A DNA stretch of 64,000 nt from Aneurinibacillus uraniidurans. Lineage in GTDB: Bacteria > Bacillota > Bacilli > Aneurinibacillales > Aneurinibacillaceae. The notes beneath the pieces are model-generated. The model had not been told where the DNA came from and made no database searches. It saw only the letters and a program-made list of their open reading frames with translations. Shown here piece after piece: positions 43,000 through 53,114 of this stretch (position 1 is its first letter; each line of letters starts with the position of its first letter). Made by a program: the position numbers and the translations under genes. The DNA lies in NCBI RefSeq assembly GCF_028471905.1, contig NZ_CP116902.1, positions 2,330,501 to 2,394,500 on the forward strand, given 5' to 3'.

Positions 43000-45900
43000 T
43001 TATGCCGCCTGTACAACAGGACGAGATCGTATCGGTTCCGGACTTGCCCCCAAACCGCTAAGCAGCGGTTTGGAAACAAGACTTACTGTACTTCCTACAA
43101 GCAGAACTTGCAGGAGTTGATGCAGCCCAAGCGGAGCTGTGTGGAATATTCGGGCCAGTCCCGGTACGTAGATGACCGAGAAGAGAGCCAACCAGGAGAT
43201 TCCAAGCGCCCCGACAAAGAACTTATCGCGCGTCCACTCTGAGAATCGCTGTCCCTTCTCCTGTCTCCAGGAGAATGTCTGACTTAGCTGCCCCGCTACG
43301 AGCGTGGCAAACGCCATTGTCCGGGCAACCGGCAGCGACACCCCGGCAGCCAGGCTCGTTGCGAACAAGCCGAGCGAACCAAGACCGAGGATCGAGCCGC
43401 GAATCATGACTTTCTTATACAAACTCCGATCGACAATATCCTGCTTTTCTGTGGTCAGCTCTTTATTGCCCGGATTAACAGCCAGCACTGCGGCTGGCAG
43501 CGCATCGGTCAATAAGTTCATCAGCAAGATTTGCACCGGCACGAGCGGAATTGGCATACCAGCAAGTACCGCAGCGCTGCTGACGATGACTTCAGCCAGA
43601 TTGCCCGTCAGAAGGCAGCCAATAGCCTTCCGAATATTCCCGATAATCGTTCGGCCTTCTTTGACACCGTCCACAATCGAACCGAAATGATCTTCTTTCA
43701 GTACCATATCTGCCGACTGTTTGGTCACTTCAGTACCTGTTCTGCCCATCGCGATGCCAACGTCAGCTTTCTTAATTGCCGGGGCATCGTTTACCCCGTC
43801 TCCCGTCATCGCTACAAGCTGTCCAGTATGCTGGTACGCCTTCACAATTCGTAGCTTATGCTCAGGTGATACCCGGGCAAAGATTGAGACATTCGGAACA
43901 ACCGCTATTAATTCAGCTTCGCTCATCCGGTTTACTTCTCCCCCGGTCAGTACGCGATCACCATCCCGATAAATCCCAAGCTGCTTCCCGATTGCCATTG
44001 CTGTGATCGGATGGTCACCCGTAATCATGACCGGTTTCACGCCGAGACGAATCGCTTCCTCAATCGCGATTGCCGCTTCCGGCTTCGCCGGGTCGATCAT
44101 TCCTACCATACCGACATAAATCATCTGTTCGTCGGCCGCACTTTCACACGTTTCTTCTGTATTCAGCGGACGGTAGGCAAAACCGAGTACGCGCAATGCG
44201 TCTGCGGCAAATGCTTCATTTTGCTGGAGAATGCTTGCTCTGATCTCATCTGTTAGCGGATAAATAACACCCTGATACTGATAAGAGACACAGCGTTTCA
44301 GCGTCGCTTCCACCGATCCTTTAGACATGAGGAAGCATTCATTTTCTTTGCCTTCTTCATGGCAAATGACACTCATCGTGCCATGATACGAATCAAACGG
44401 AATCTCCCGCTTACGCTGCCAATGGGCAAGCTGTTCTTTATGCACTCCGCCTTTGGCCGACAGCGTCAGCAGCGCCCCTTCGGTAGGGTCGCCCTTCATC
44501 GTCCAGTTTCCTTCTTCCTGTGTAAGGGTACTGTTGTTGCAGAGCACACCGATGTGGAGAATCTGGGCAATGTCCTTATCAGCAGCAAGCGTCTCTCCTG
44601 CACGATTCACAATCTCGCCCGATGGATCATATCCTTCCCCAGTAGCCTGCCATACTTCATGTACAGTTGCCATACGAGTAACGGTCATCTCGTTTTTAGT
44701 CAATGTTCCGGTCTTATCCGAACAGATAACTGACACACGGCCAAGCGTTTCTAGTGCTGAGAGCTTACGCATGATCGCATTGCGCTTCGACATACGACGA
44801 ATCCCCGCACTAAGCGCAATTGTAATCGTTACCGGCAGCCCTTCTGGAATGGCCGAAGCAATCAGGGCAACAGAAGTCGGTACCATCTGGCCGATTGTAT
44901 TGCCGCGAAGCAGGCCGACTCCTAGTACGAGAATCCCCGCTGCAAAAGCGCCTTTCACGAACTTTTTGCTGATGGAGGTCACTTTTTCCTGTAATGGGGT
45001 CGTTACTTCTTCATCTTTTAACAGCGAGGTCAGATACCCAATTTCTGTGTTCATCCCGGTTTCCACGACAACGCCCAGTGCTTTGCCGCGTGTAATGTTT
45101 GTCCCCATATAAACCATGTTGCTTCGTTCCGCCAATGCTGTGTCGGTCGCCACTGTACCAACCGACTTCTTCACCGCCATCGATTCACCGGTGAGGGCGG
45201 CTTCATTCACTTCCAGGTTCCAGTCCGAAATAATCCGTATATCAGCCGGAACACAGTCACCTGCTTCGAGCACAACGACATCGCCTGGTACAAGATCAAC
45301 AGAAGAAAGTTCACATTCGGTACCGGAGCGGATTACCTTGCACATTGGTGGCTGGAACTCATTGAGTTCATCCACTACTTTCTCTGCTTTTTGTTCCTGT
45401 ACAGTACTGATGAAGGCGTTAGCTATCAGCACAGCTGACATCGCTACGCCGTCAAAAATATCCCCGGAAAAAATCGAGAGTGCGGCCGTACCGAGCAGCA
45501 CAAGTGTGGTAAATTCTTTGAATTGACGGGCAAACCGCATCAGCCAGGGTGACTTTTCGGCAGGAAGCAATTGATTAAGTCCGGTTTTGGCCCGAATGCC
45601 CGCAATGCTTTTCTCTTCCAGTCCGATCTGCTTATCGGTATGCAGCTTAGAAAGGACATCCGCTTCCACTATGGAATACCACGAGGTGCCGCCCCGCTTT
45701 TCGATTTGTGGTTTAGCTCTTTCCTTGCCAGTCGTATCTATACTATTTTCCTGCTTAATATGCCGGGTAGCTCGCGTAATCCATAACAGCTTCAGTGCAT
45801 CAGCAATCAGATTGACAAGCGGCGCAAGCAGCCTTCCGGTTACCATAAGCCCTGTTCCCGCTACATTCCACAGCGCTGTCCATTTCCGATGCTGTCCAGT

Positions 45901-47208
45901 TACATGCTCTGCATGTTTTGCGTAAGCATAATTCTTTGCTAGATGCTTTAGCTCCTCGATATGCAGATAACCGCATGCAACCTTTTCGAAGCTCGGGTTG
46001 TTCGTAATAACAAGATACTGCTTATTATTTTCCCGTTCTGGCGAGAAGCTCTCTTGTGCAATCCGGGTGAATTCCCGTTCCTCCGGGGCAGTTTTCTGTA
46101 AAATTCCGATTGAATCTTCTAGAAACCGAACCTGCACATGAGGATACTGTTCCACAAACTGTCTTACATACATCGCTTCTTTTTTCGGTGATTCTTCCCC
46201 ATTAAAGAGAAGACTTGTATCTTCGACAACTAACTCCTGAACTTCAGCCATTTCACATAGTGTGATATTTTCCGGAAGAGTCACACCATCTTCCTTCGCT
46301 TTTAATTCCTGCGCTTTCCACGCATGTTCCTCCGCTACCAAACACGGCTGCGGGTTCGCAGCAAGTAATATACCCAGCGTATACAGTGGATTGCGTGTAA
46401 GAACAAACGCAGCTCCCGCCAGCCCAAAACCTAACGTAGTGGCTCGGCTTGCATACGTTTTTGTCTGGCTTGAGACGTATTGAGCCGAGTCTGTTTCTTT
46501 GCTAAAATGCTTCGTTCGCTGCCACTGCAGGAACTGGAGCGCACTAATGCCAGCCAACACGAGCAGATTCTCACGTATAAGCGCCAGGCCTAACGCAGCT
46601 GCCCCAAGAACGAGATCTCCATTTAAACGCTTTTCATGTGAAAAGCGCCTATATCCCTGTTTTAGAATGGGATACCCGCTTACAATCGAAAAAATGCCTG
46701 CGGCTGAAAACAGTCCCGTACTGCTTGCAAGTTGCGACCGCCCCATAAGCAATTGTTTTACACCCAGCACACCCATTCCGACGACAGACGCCGTAAGAGC
46801 GACCGGTGGTTTATCTTCTACTTCTCGCTTGTCCACCGGCATGACTCGAAAATGCTCGGAAATCCCCTCCGACGCATCCGCAGTCAGCACAGCAGCACTT
46901 GCTGTCTCAAGCACAGTCTGCTCATCCGGACCTTCTCCGAATTTCGAATGCCGCGCCGCATACTGTTCTTCTTCTAGCTGTTGCAGTAGACGGCAAAGAG
47001 TATGTGCTGAAACAATCGCGGTATCATATTGAAGTAGTACCCTTCCTGTAAATGGACAGGCACTGACGTTCACACGTTCGGTATTTTTATGAAAAAAGGC
47101 TTCAATCTTCCGTGCAAACGCGGTATCTCCTTTTAACCCGTATACTTCGATACGCAGCCTACCGGGCAGCGAACGAATAAATCTTTCTCTAAACGTAATG
47201 CATGCCAA
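43000..47208 (-). CDS. Large P-type ATPase: HMA_2 domain, degenerate P1B-like half, intact P2A-like half
   Basis: About 1402 residues, against about 900 for a normal P2A pump. Residues about 5-75 resemble HMA_2 (no CxxC). Residues about 115-490 contain membrane segments and a decayed P1B-like core: the conserved SPC-like motif is replaced by NPQPC and the phosphorylation motif by VEDTSLLFNGE. From about residue 540 the second half has TGES (about 671), PEGLP, the phosphorylation motif SDKTGTLT (about 829) and TGDGVNDAPA, so it should be active; PEGLP points to a Ca/Mn-type pump. The start is taken as TTG at 47208, since AGGAG precedes it by 8 nt; the open frame extends to 47256. It heads a five-gene operon. 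Confidence 0.85.
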   Translation of the reverse strand: MACITFRERFIRSLPGRLRIEVYGLKGDTAFARKIEAFFHKNTERVNVSACPFTGRVLLQYDTAIVSAHTLCRLLQQLEEEQYAARHSKFGEGPDEQTVLETASAAVLTADASEGISEHFRVMPVDKREVEDKPPVALTASVVGMGVLGVKQLLMGRSQLASSTGLFSAAGIFSIVSGYPILKQGYRRFSHEKRLNGDLVLGAAALGLALIRENLLVLAGISALQFLQWQRTKHFSKETDSAQYVSSQTKTYASRATTLGFGLAGAAFVLTRNPLYTLGILLAANPQPCLVAEEHAWKAQELKAKEDGVTLPENITLCEMAEVQELVVEDTSLLFNGEESPKKEAMYVRQFVEQYPHVQVRFLEDSIGILQKTAPEEREFTRIAQESFSPERENNKQYLVITNNPSFEKVACGYLHIEELKHLAKNYAYAKHAEHVTGQHRKWTALWNVAGTGLMVTGRLLAPLVNLIADALKLLWITRATRHIKQENSIDTTGKERAKPQIEKRGGTSWYSIVEADVLSKLHTDKQIGLEEKSIAGIRAKTGLNQLLPAEKSPWLMRFARQFKEFTTLVLLGTAALSIFSGDIFDGVAMSAVLIANAFISTVQEQKAEKVVDELNEFQPPMCKVIRSGTECELSSVDLVPGDVVVLEAGDCVPADIRIISDWNLEVNEAALTGESMAVKKSVGTVATDTALAERSNMVYMGTNITRGKALGVVVETGMNTEIGYLTSLLKDEEVTTPLQEKVTSISKKFVKGAFAAGILVLGVGLLRGNTIGQMVPTSVALIASAIPEGLPVTITIALSAGIRRMSKRNAIMRKLSALETLGRVSVICSDKTGTLTKNEMTVTRMATVHEVWQATGEGYDPSGEIVNRAGETLAADKDIAQILHIGVLCNNSTLTQEEGNWTMKGDPTEGALLTLSAKGGVHKEQLAHWQRKREIPFDSYHGTMSVICHEEGKENECFLMSKGSVEATLKRCVSYQYQGVIYPLTDEIRASILQQNEAFAADALRVLGFAYRPLNTEETCESAADEQMIYVGMVGMIDPAKPEAAIAIEEAIRLGVKPVMITGDHPITAMAIGKQLGIYRDGDRVLTGGEVNRMSEAELIAVVPNVSIFARVSPEHKLRIVKAYQHTGQLVAMTGDGVNDAPAIKKADVGIAMGRTGTEVTKQSADMVLKEDHFGSIVDGVKEGRTIIGNIRKAIGCLLTGNLAEVIVSSAAVLAGMPIPLVPVQILLMNLLTDALPAAVLAVNPGNKELTTEKQDIVDRSLYKKVMIRGSILGLGSLGLFATSLAAGVSLPVARTMAFATLVAGQLSQTFSWRQEKGQRFSEWTRDKFFVGALGISWLALFSVIYVPGLARIFHTAPLGLHQLLQVLLVGSTVSLVSKPLLSGLGASPEPIRSRPVVQAA

Positions 47209-47386
47209 TGGTCCATCTCCTCTCCCTTCTTCCGTAATTCCCAAATTACAAATCATAACGTGTAGTATTGGTTGTGATAAACCGTTCTATACGTAAAAAT
47301 TTGTTGAAATCATTTTTTACGATGTATAAAGATGGACAGATTATGTCACAATAATGGCTATATATTGATTAAGGAGGAGAAGTAAT

Positions 47387-47758
47387 ATGTTGAAAAAACT
47401 ACTTCCCAAGTCTCCCTTAGGCATCGTTCTCACCGCCGCTGCCGTTATCTTATATGCATCACCTGAAGCAAGAAAAGCAGTTCGTAAGGCTGCCGTCAAA
47501 GGCTTATCGGCACTTATGGCTCTGACAGAACAAGTTAAAGAAAGTACTTCTTCGATACGCAACGAGCTTTCCGAAACGATGCGTGAAAGTGAAAAAGTAG
47601 AAACTAAGGAGCCTTCCAAACTCGATACACATACAACATTTACATACAACACAGAGATCGAACCGGAAGATTTCCTGAAAAGCCCGGGGCCATTAAATGT
47701 AATGAATGATGAATACTTGAAAAAGCACGCTACAGAGATTCCGACAAAACTACATTAA
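47387..47758 (+). CDS. Hypothetical protein with N-terminal membrane segment
   Basis: A 123-residue protein. Residues about 10-26 are hydrophobic, followed by a basic amphipathic region (EARKAVRKAAVKGLSALMA) and a charged tail ending in PGPLNVMNDEYLKKHA. No known domain recognised. The strong AAGGAGGAG ribosome binding site supports it. It is transcribed divergently from the large P-type ATPase operon and may be related to it. A terminator follows. Confidence 0.65.
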   Translation: MLKKLLPKSPLGIVLTAAAVILYASPEARKAVRKAAVKGLSALMALTEQVKESTSSIRNELSETMRESEKVETKEPSKLDTHTTFTYNTEIEPEDFLKSPGPLNVMNDEYLKKHATEIPTKLH

Positions 47759-47772
47759 AGGTTGCAACATGC

Positions 47773-47801
47773 AAAGACCGGATAACCTGTCCGGTCTTTT
47801 T
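47773..47801 (+). terminator. Intrinsic terminator
   Basis: AAAGACCGG / CCGGTCTTTTT hairpin. Confidence 0.9.
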
Positions 47802-47830
47802 CCATACACCAAACGACGAGGTACAAGATT

Positions 47831-49933
47831 ATGAAAAAAACGAATCAAAAAACACCGGATATTAGCCTGCCCACATACTACAACAACCGGGAGCTTAGCT
47901 GGCTGGCATTTAACGAACGGGTGCTAGAGGAAGCACAAGACGACAGCAATCCGCTCCTGGAGAGGTTCAAGTTTCTGGCAATTTTCAGTTCTAATCTGGA
48001 TGAGTTCTTTATGGTACGGGTCGCTGGATTAAAGGACCAAATTAAAATCGGATTTACTAAGCCAGAGGACAAATCAGGGCTTACCCCTAAGCAGCAGGTT
48101 GATGAAATTACTAAAAAAACAACAGGTCTGGTAACCACTCAATACGCCGTCTATCATAAGATTCTGCACGCACTGCACCATGAGCATATAAAGATTGCCC
48201 GCATACAAGATATAAACGAAACGCAGTATGCGTACCTTGAGCAGTTATTTGAGCATACATTACTTCCGATTTTGACGCCGATGGCTGTAGATACGTACCA
48301 TCCGTTTCCCAAGCTGTTGAATAAACGAATTAATCTTGCTGTTTTTCTGAGTCGGAAAAACGATCCGAAACAGGAACGACTGCTTGCGATTGTACAAGTA
48401 CCCGCACTATTCAGTCGATTTATTCAACTACCAGCCGCTCAAGACAAGCATATCTTCATCCTGCTCGAAGATGTACTCTGCCATTTTATGTATAAGCTAT
48501 TTACTGGCTACGATATCCTTTCGGTCTCCGAGTTCCGGATTACCCGCAACACTGATTTAACCATTGATGAGGAAGATGCTCAGGATTTTCTCCGCGAAAT
48601 CGAAAAAGAATTAAAAAAGCGCGAACTCGGTGCAGCCGTTCGGCTGGAAATTCGTGAGAACGAGGTAGACCACACCCTCCTTCCGTATTTGCTCAACGCA
48701 CTAGGCATTGAACAAAAAGATGTGTACGCCGTTAGCGGTCCGCTGGACTTAACGTTTCTATTCGCTTTTTACAATCAGCTTGCAGACACGAAAGAACACC
48801 TTATTTATGAAAAATTTACGCCGCAGCCGACTCAAGATTTTCTTGAAAGCCACAATGTCTTTGCGGTTATAGAAAAGCAGGACGTGTTGCTTCATCATCC
48901 GTATGAATCTTTCCAACCCGTGATTGATTTTCTGTGCCAGGCGGCAGATGATCCAGGCGTGATGGCGATTAAACAAACACTCTACCGTGTCAGCGGCAAT
49001 TCACCGATCATTAAAGCACTAAAGCGTGCAGCCGAAAACGGCAAGCAGGTAACCGTTCTGCTTGAACTGAAAGCACGTTTTGACGAGGAAAACAATGTAC
49101 ACTGGGCTAAAGAGCTAGAGGAAGTTGGCTGCCATGTCATCTACGGAATGAATCGACTGAAGACCCACAGCAAAATCACGCTCGTCGTCCGGCATAAGGA
49201 AGGGAAAATTCAGCGCTTTGTTCATCTTGGTACGGGAAATTATAATGACGTTACAGCCAAAATTTATACCGATGTCGGCTTTTTCACCTCGCATCCAGAG
49301 TTCGGAAAGGACGCTACCGACTTCTTTAATTATTTAAGCGGTTACTGTGAAAAACCATCGTTTTACCATCTTTGTACGTCTCCCTTCGATATACGGGACG
49401 AACTGATGCGACTTATTGATGAAGAAATCGAATGCCAGCGCCAAAACGGTACTGGACATATCATTGCCAAAATGAATTCCATGACAGACAAAAAACTTAT
49501 GATGAAGCTGTACGAAGCATCAAGAGCAGGCGTAAAAATCGAGCTGATTGTACGGGGGATTTGCTGTCTTCGTCCCGAAATGAAAAATGTGAGCGAAACG
49601 ATTACGGTACGCAGCATCGTCGGACGATTCCTTGAGCATGAAAGGATTTTTTACTTCCATCATAACCATAAAGAGAAGGTCTTCATCTCTTCGGCAGACT
49701 GGATGACACGTAATATGGAAAACCGGGTAGAAATTATGTTTCCTATCTATGCAGATCATCTAAAAACCCGGATTAAAGAATTTTTGTCCGTTATGCTAAA
49801 AGATAACGTTAAAGCACGCGAACAAGGGGCAGACGGCAAGTATCGCTATGTATCTCCGAAGAAAGGCGAACCACGGATAAACAGCCAGCAGGTTTTCTGC
49901 ATCCAGGCTTATGAAGCGGGGAAAGACAATTAA
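47831..49933 (+). CDS. ppk: Polyphosphate kinase 1
   Basis: A 700-residue protein, the standard Ppk1 length. The N-terminal domain starts YYNNRELSWLAFNERVLEEA; the catalytic HKD-like regions include KTHSKITLVVRH with the phosphorylated His and LGTGNYND, and the second includes SSADWMTRN. It makes polyphosphate from ATP. The preceding gene ends in a terminator, so it has its own promoter. No ppx lies in the window. Ribosome binding site is weak (ACGAGGT), 7 nt away. Confidence 0.96.
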   Translation: MKKTNQKTPDISLPTYYNNRELSWLAFNERVLEEAQDDSNPLLERFKFLAIFSSNLDEFFMVRVAGLKDQIKIGFTKPEDKSGLTPKQQVDEITKKTTGLVTTQYAVYHKILHALHHEHIKIARIQDINETQYAYLEQLFEHTLLPILTPMAVDTYHPFPKLLNKRINLAVFLSRKNDPKQERLLAIVQVPALFSRFIQLPAAQDKHIFILLEDVLCHFMYKLFTGYDILSVSEFRITRNTDLTIDEEDAQDFLREIEKELKKRELGAAVRLEIRENEVDHTLLPYLLNALGIEQKDVYAVSGPLDLTFLFAFYNQLADTKEHLIYEKFTPQPTQDFLESHNVFAVIEKQDVLLHHPYESFQPVIDFLCQAADDPGVMAIKQTLYRVSGNSPIIKALKRAAENGKQVTVLLELKARFDEENNVHWAKELEEVGCHVIYGMNRLKTHSKITLVVRHKEGKIQRFVHLGTGNYNDVTAKIYTDVGFFTSHPEFGKDATDFFNYLSGYCEKPSFYHLCTSPFDIRDELMRLIDEEIECQRQNGTGHIIAKMNSMTDKKLMMKLYEASRAGVKIELIVRGICCLRPEMKNVSETITVRSIVGRFLEHERIFYFHHNHKEKVFISSADWMTRNMENRVEIMFPIYADHLKTRIKEFLSVMLKDNVKAREQGADGKYRYVSPKKGEPRINSQQVFCIQAYEAGKDN

Positions 49934-49936
49934 AAA

Positions 49937-49954
49937 AGCGTACCAAGGTACGCC
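49937..49954 (+). terminator. Short hairpin after ppk
   Basis: GCGTACC-AAG-GTACGC followed by a T-rich stretch; the IS remnant starts at its 3' side. Confidence 0.55.
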
Positions 49955-50650
49955 CTTATTATTGTGAAGATAATGGACGACCTCTGTTGATCCTTTAGTT
50001 CTCTTCAAAATGATGTTTATTGGCTATTTGTATGGCATTCGTTCTGAACGGCAGCTGGAAAGAGAAATCCAAATGAATATTGCGTATCGCTGGTTTTTAG
50101 GACTGGGATTCACGGACCCTGTTCCTGATCATACAACCATTAGCTGGAATCGTCGTACTCACTTTAAGGGCACAATTATTTTTCAGGATATTTTCATGGT
50201 CGAACCCGAAACAAAGGCGTATGTGGAAGCGTTAAATCAAGCCGTTGAGGAGGATCGACTTTCCCATGGAAAAAAGCCGTTGAAAGAACAGCAGGAAATG
50301 TACATGATTCTATGCCGTACCTTGCTCGTTTAGATCGCCAAAGATTGTCCATTACTTTCTCAATGTACACAGTCCAAAAATCATCAAAAGATCATCACTC
50401 GTCATTTTTGGGAAGAATGCAAGGAAACGGTGCGAGAAAATCGATTATCGAAGTCAGGGAAAATTCTTTATAAAAAACGAAAAGAAAAGATTGAGCGAAG
50501 CTTCGCGGATGCAAAAGAACTCCTTGGGCTTCGCTATTGCTGTTTACAGGGAAGAGATAATGTGCAGGAACAGGCGCTTATGACAGCAGCCTGTCAGAAC
50601 ATGGAGAAGATTGCCAACCCTCTATCCTAGCTTGGCTAGATGGTTGAGAG
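49955..50650 (+). mobile_element. IS1182-family transposase remnant
   Basis: The piece at 50010-50230 reads MMFIGYLYGIRSERQLEREI and DPVPDHTTISWNRRT, typical of IS1182 transposases. Upstream, the YCEDNGRP block is joined to it by a 1-nt frameshift (about 49984). From about 50330 to 50630 the C-terminal part (CTQSKNHQKIITRH, RSFADAKELLGLRYC, QALMTAACQNM) continues, but about 200 central codons are missing. It is a decayed copy without visible terminal repeats. It marks the left edge of an accessory region. Confidence 0.8.
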
Positions 50651-50780
50651 GGCTTTTCCTCAAAAAATATCCTTTAAAAAATGTGTAGAGAAACGATGGG
50701 TTTCTCTACACTCTGAAGCTGCTTTTAATAGCTTTTTTTTCATAAAGTTATAAATTTGAATTAAATTAGCATATAAGCTT

Positions 50781-50850
50781 CGATTATCATTTTGATACAT
50801 ATAATATTTTATGACTATATTCAATGTTCCCTCTATGATAAAAGTATCAT
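50781..50850 (+). promoter_or_regulatory. Twin palindromes upstream of sel1 copy A
   Basis: TATCA-TTT-TGATA (50785-50797) and ATGATA-AAAG-TATCAT (50835-50850). Both are conserved upstream of the inverted copy at 56415-56480, so they are likely operator sites of a shared regulator. Confidence 0.5.
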
Positions 50851-50944
50851 TTAACCAGAAATGGAAGGTAAATGAATCAAGGTGTCGAAAAGTTTTTTAC
50901 TGGAATGAAAATAATTACATTAAATTAAATAGGGGGAAAAATTT

Positions 50945-52513
50945 ATGATAAAGTTATGGGGAAATAAACATATCGCTCATAAAATCCAGCAGTCAAAAGA
51001 GTCTCGTTTTTTTCTTATTACAATGCTTTCATGTGCTTTCGTTTTCGCTCCATCTATCGTCAATGCAGCTACAACACTAGATAAAAACAGCCAAGACAGT
51101 CTCTATACGGGGTCTGTAGAATCTAATAGTGAATCATTTAAAACCCTCCTGAAAGAAGCAGAAGCAGGGGACGATGAATCACAGTATCTAGTTGGAGAGG
51201 CATATTATTACGGTTCAGGAGAAGTTCAAAAAAACTATAAAAAAGCATTTGAATGGTATATGAAATCAGCTGTACAAGGCAATATAGATGCACAGTATAC
51301 AATTGGATATTTTTATTATAGAGGCTTAGAGGTATCTAAAGATGATAAAAAAGCGATGGAGTGGTACCTCAAGGCCGCTGAGCAAGGGCAAACTTCGGCT
51401 CAAACTAGTGTTGGAGATTTTTATCGCCAAGGGATAGCTACCTCTCAGGATTATAAAAAAGCAATGGAATGGTACCTCAAGGCCGCTGAGCAAGAGAATG
51501 CTGTTGCTCAGTATAATATAGGTAATTTATATTTCAAGGGGGCGGGCGTTACCAAAGACTATAAGAGAGCAATGGAATGGTACCTTAAGGCTGCTGAGCA
51601 AGAAGATGCTTATGCTCAATGTAATATAGGAATCTTATATGAAAATGGCTATGGTGTTACTAAAGATTATAAGAAAGCAATGGAATGGTACCTCAAAGCT
51701 GCTGAGCAAGAAAATGCTGTTGCTCAGTACAATATAGGTCTTGCATATGAAAATGGACACGGAGTTGCAAGAGACTATAAAAAAGCAATGGAATGGTACC
51801 TCAAGGCCGCTGCTCAAGAAGATGCTTATGCTCAATGTAATATAGGCGTTTTATATCATAATGGATTCGGCATTACCAGAGACTATAAAAAGGCCATGGA
51901 GTGGTACCTCAAGGCCGCTGAGCAAGAGAATGCTGTTGCTCAGTATAATATAGGAATCTTATATGAAAATGGCTATGGTGTTACTAAAGATTATAAGAAA
52001 GCAATGGAATGGTACCTTAAGGCTGCTGCTCAAGGAGATGCTTATGCTCAATGTAATATAGGAATCTTATATGCAAATGGCTATGGTGTTACTAAAGATT
52101 ATAAGAAAGCAATGGAATGGTACCTTAAGGCTGCTGAGCAAGAAGATGCTGTTGCTCAGTACAATATAGGTCTTGCATATGAAAATGGACACGGAGTTGC
52201 AAGAAACTATAAAAAGGCCATGGAATGGTACCTCAAGGCTGCTGAGCAAGAAGATGCTGATGCTCAATGTAATATAGGCGCTTTATATCATAATGGATTC
52301 GGCATTACCCGAGACTATAAAAAGGCCATGGAGTGGTATCTCAAAGCCGCTGCTCAAGAGAATGCTAATGCTCAATATAATATAGGATTCTTATATGAAA
52401 ATGGACAGGGAGTTGCTAAGAATTACAATAAAGCCCTGGAATGGTATCAGAAAGCAGCCAAACAGGGAGATCAAGATGCACAAGATCGAATTAAGGCTTT
52501 GCAAAAAAAATAA
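50945..52513 (+). CDS. Secreted Sel1-repeat protein, copy A
   Basis: A 522-residue protein with a signal peptide (about 1-42, ending VNAA) and about 12 Sel1-like (TPR-type) repeats of 36 residues, each with the DYKKAMEWYLKAAEQ core. These form a solenoid for protein-protein binding. No catalytic domain. Copy A has four repeats more than copy B (55187-56320). The ribosome binding site is AGGGGGAAA. It is the left arm of an inverted gene pair. Confidence 0.88.
   Translation: MIKLWGNKHIAHKIQQSKESRFFLITMLSCAFVFAPSIVNAATTLDKNSQDSLYTGSVESNSESFKTLLKEAEAGDDESQYLVGEAYYYGSGEVQKNYKKAFEWYMKSAVQGNIDAQYTIGYFYYRGLEVSKDDKKAMEWYLKAAEQGQTSAQTSVGDFYRQGIATSQDYKKAMEWYLKAAEQENAVAQYNIGNLYFKGAGVTKDYKRAMEWYLKAAEQEDAYAQCNIGILYENGYGVTKDYKKAMEWYLKAAEQENAVAQYNIGLAYENGHGVARDYKKAMEWYLKAAAQEDAYAQCNIGVLYHNGFGITRDYKKAMEWYLKAAEQENAVAQYNIGILYENGYGVTKDYKKAMEWYLKAAAQGDAYAQCNIGILYANGYGVTKDYKKAMEWYLKAAEQEDAVAQYNIGLAYENGHGVARNYKKAMEWYLKAAEQEDADAQCNIGALYHNGFGITRDYKKAMEWYLKAAAQENANAQYNIGFLYENGQGVAKNYNKALEWYQKAAKQGDQDAQDRIKALQKK
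51622..52485 (+). repeat. 432-bp internal duplication of four Sel1 repeats
   Basis: The block starting with TAATATAGGAATCTTATATG at 51622 recurs at 52054, exactly 432 bp (4 x 108) later, and the three following repeats also match in order (ENGYG, ENGHG, HNGFG types). This accounts for the length difference to copy B. Confidence 0.8.
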
Positions 52514-52570
52514 TCGATTATGATTATAGAATAAAGCCTTCCTATCTTAGAAAATGATTTTTTAATGTAT

Positions 52571-52608
52571 AAAAAAGGTTCGAGCCTTATTTCTCTCGAA
52601 CCTTTTTT
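52571..52608. terminator. Intrinsic terminator, left copy
   Basis: AAAAGGTTCGAG-N10-CTCGAACCTTTTTTT after sel1 copy A. The same sequence in reverse orientation stands at 54403-54436. Confidence 0.9.
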
Positions 52609-52616
52609 TATATATC

Positions 52617-52955
52617 TTAGAGATGTATACTGATTAACTTCTCCATCAATTCCCGTACTAGCTTCACACAGCGGTCATTATCCGACGTCAAATTATCCCC
52701 ATCCGAAAAATGAAACGGATAAATATTATACCTCGACGGTGGATAGCGTTCATCAATAATCTCCAGCGCCTTACGGTACGCAGACGAACAAATCGTCCCG
52801 CCACTCTCTCCCTTAGAGAAAACTGCCTCTTCCGTTACTTCCTTCGCCTCTGTATGATGGGCAATAAACACAATCTCCACTTTTTCATACTTTGTGCGCA
52901 AAAAGCGCAGCATCCAGAAAAAGAAACTGTGCGCTACATACTTTTCCATCTGTCC
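52617..52955 (-). pseudogene. yhbH: yhbH 3' fragment
   Basis: About 112 codons match the C-terminal part of the sporulation protein YhbH (DUF444): [49 protein letters not shown] and [15 protein letters not shown]. Similarity begins within the MDTSGSMG-type metal-binding region, of which only GQ remains; upstream is unrelated DNA (CAGCCGCATAAGGCTG hairpin). The first about 275 residues are missing, so it should be inactive. Confidence 0.85.
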
Positions 52956-53114
52956 CACAGCCTTATGCGGCTGTCTTCTTATACCAATCCCCAGTGTTAA
53001 GCAGTAAACAAATTCCTCTTTCTTAAAACTCTTTAATCTATTTTATAAACCATGATACCATGTAATTATATTTTTTACATAAAAAAAGAAAATAAGGATA
53101 AAGAGGTGAAGATA

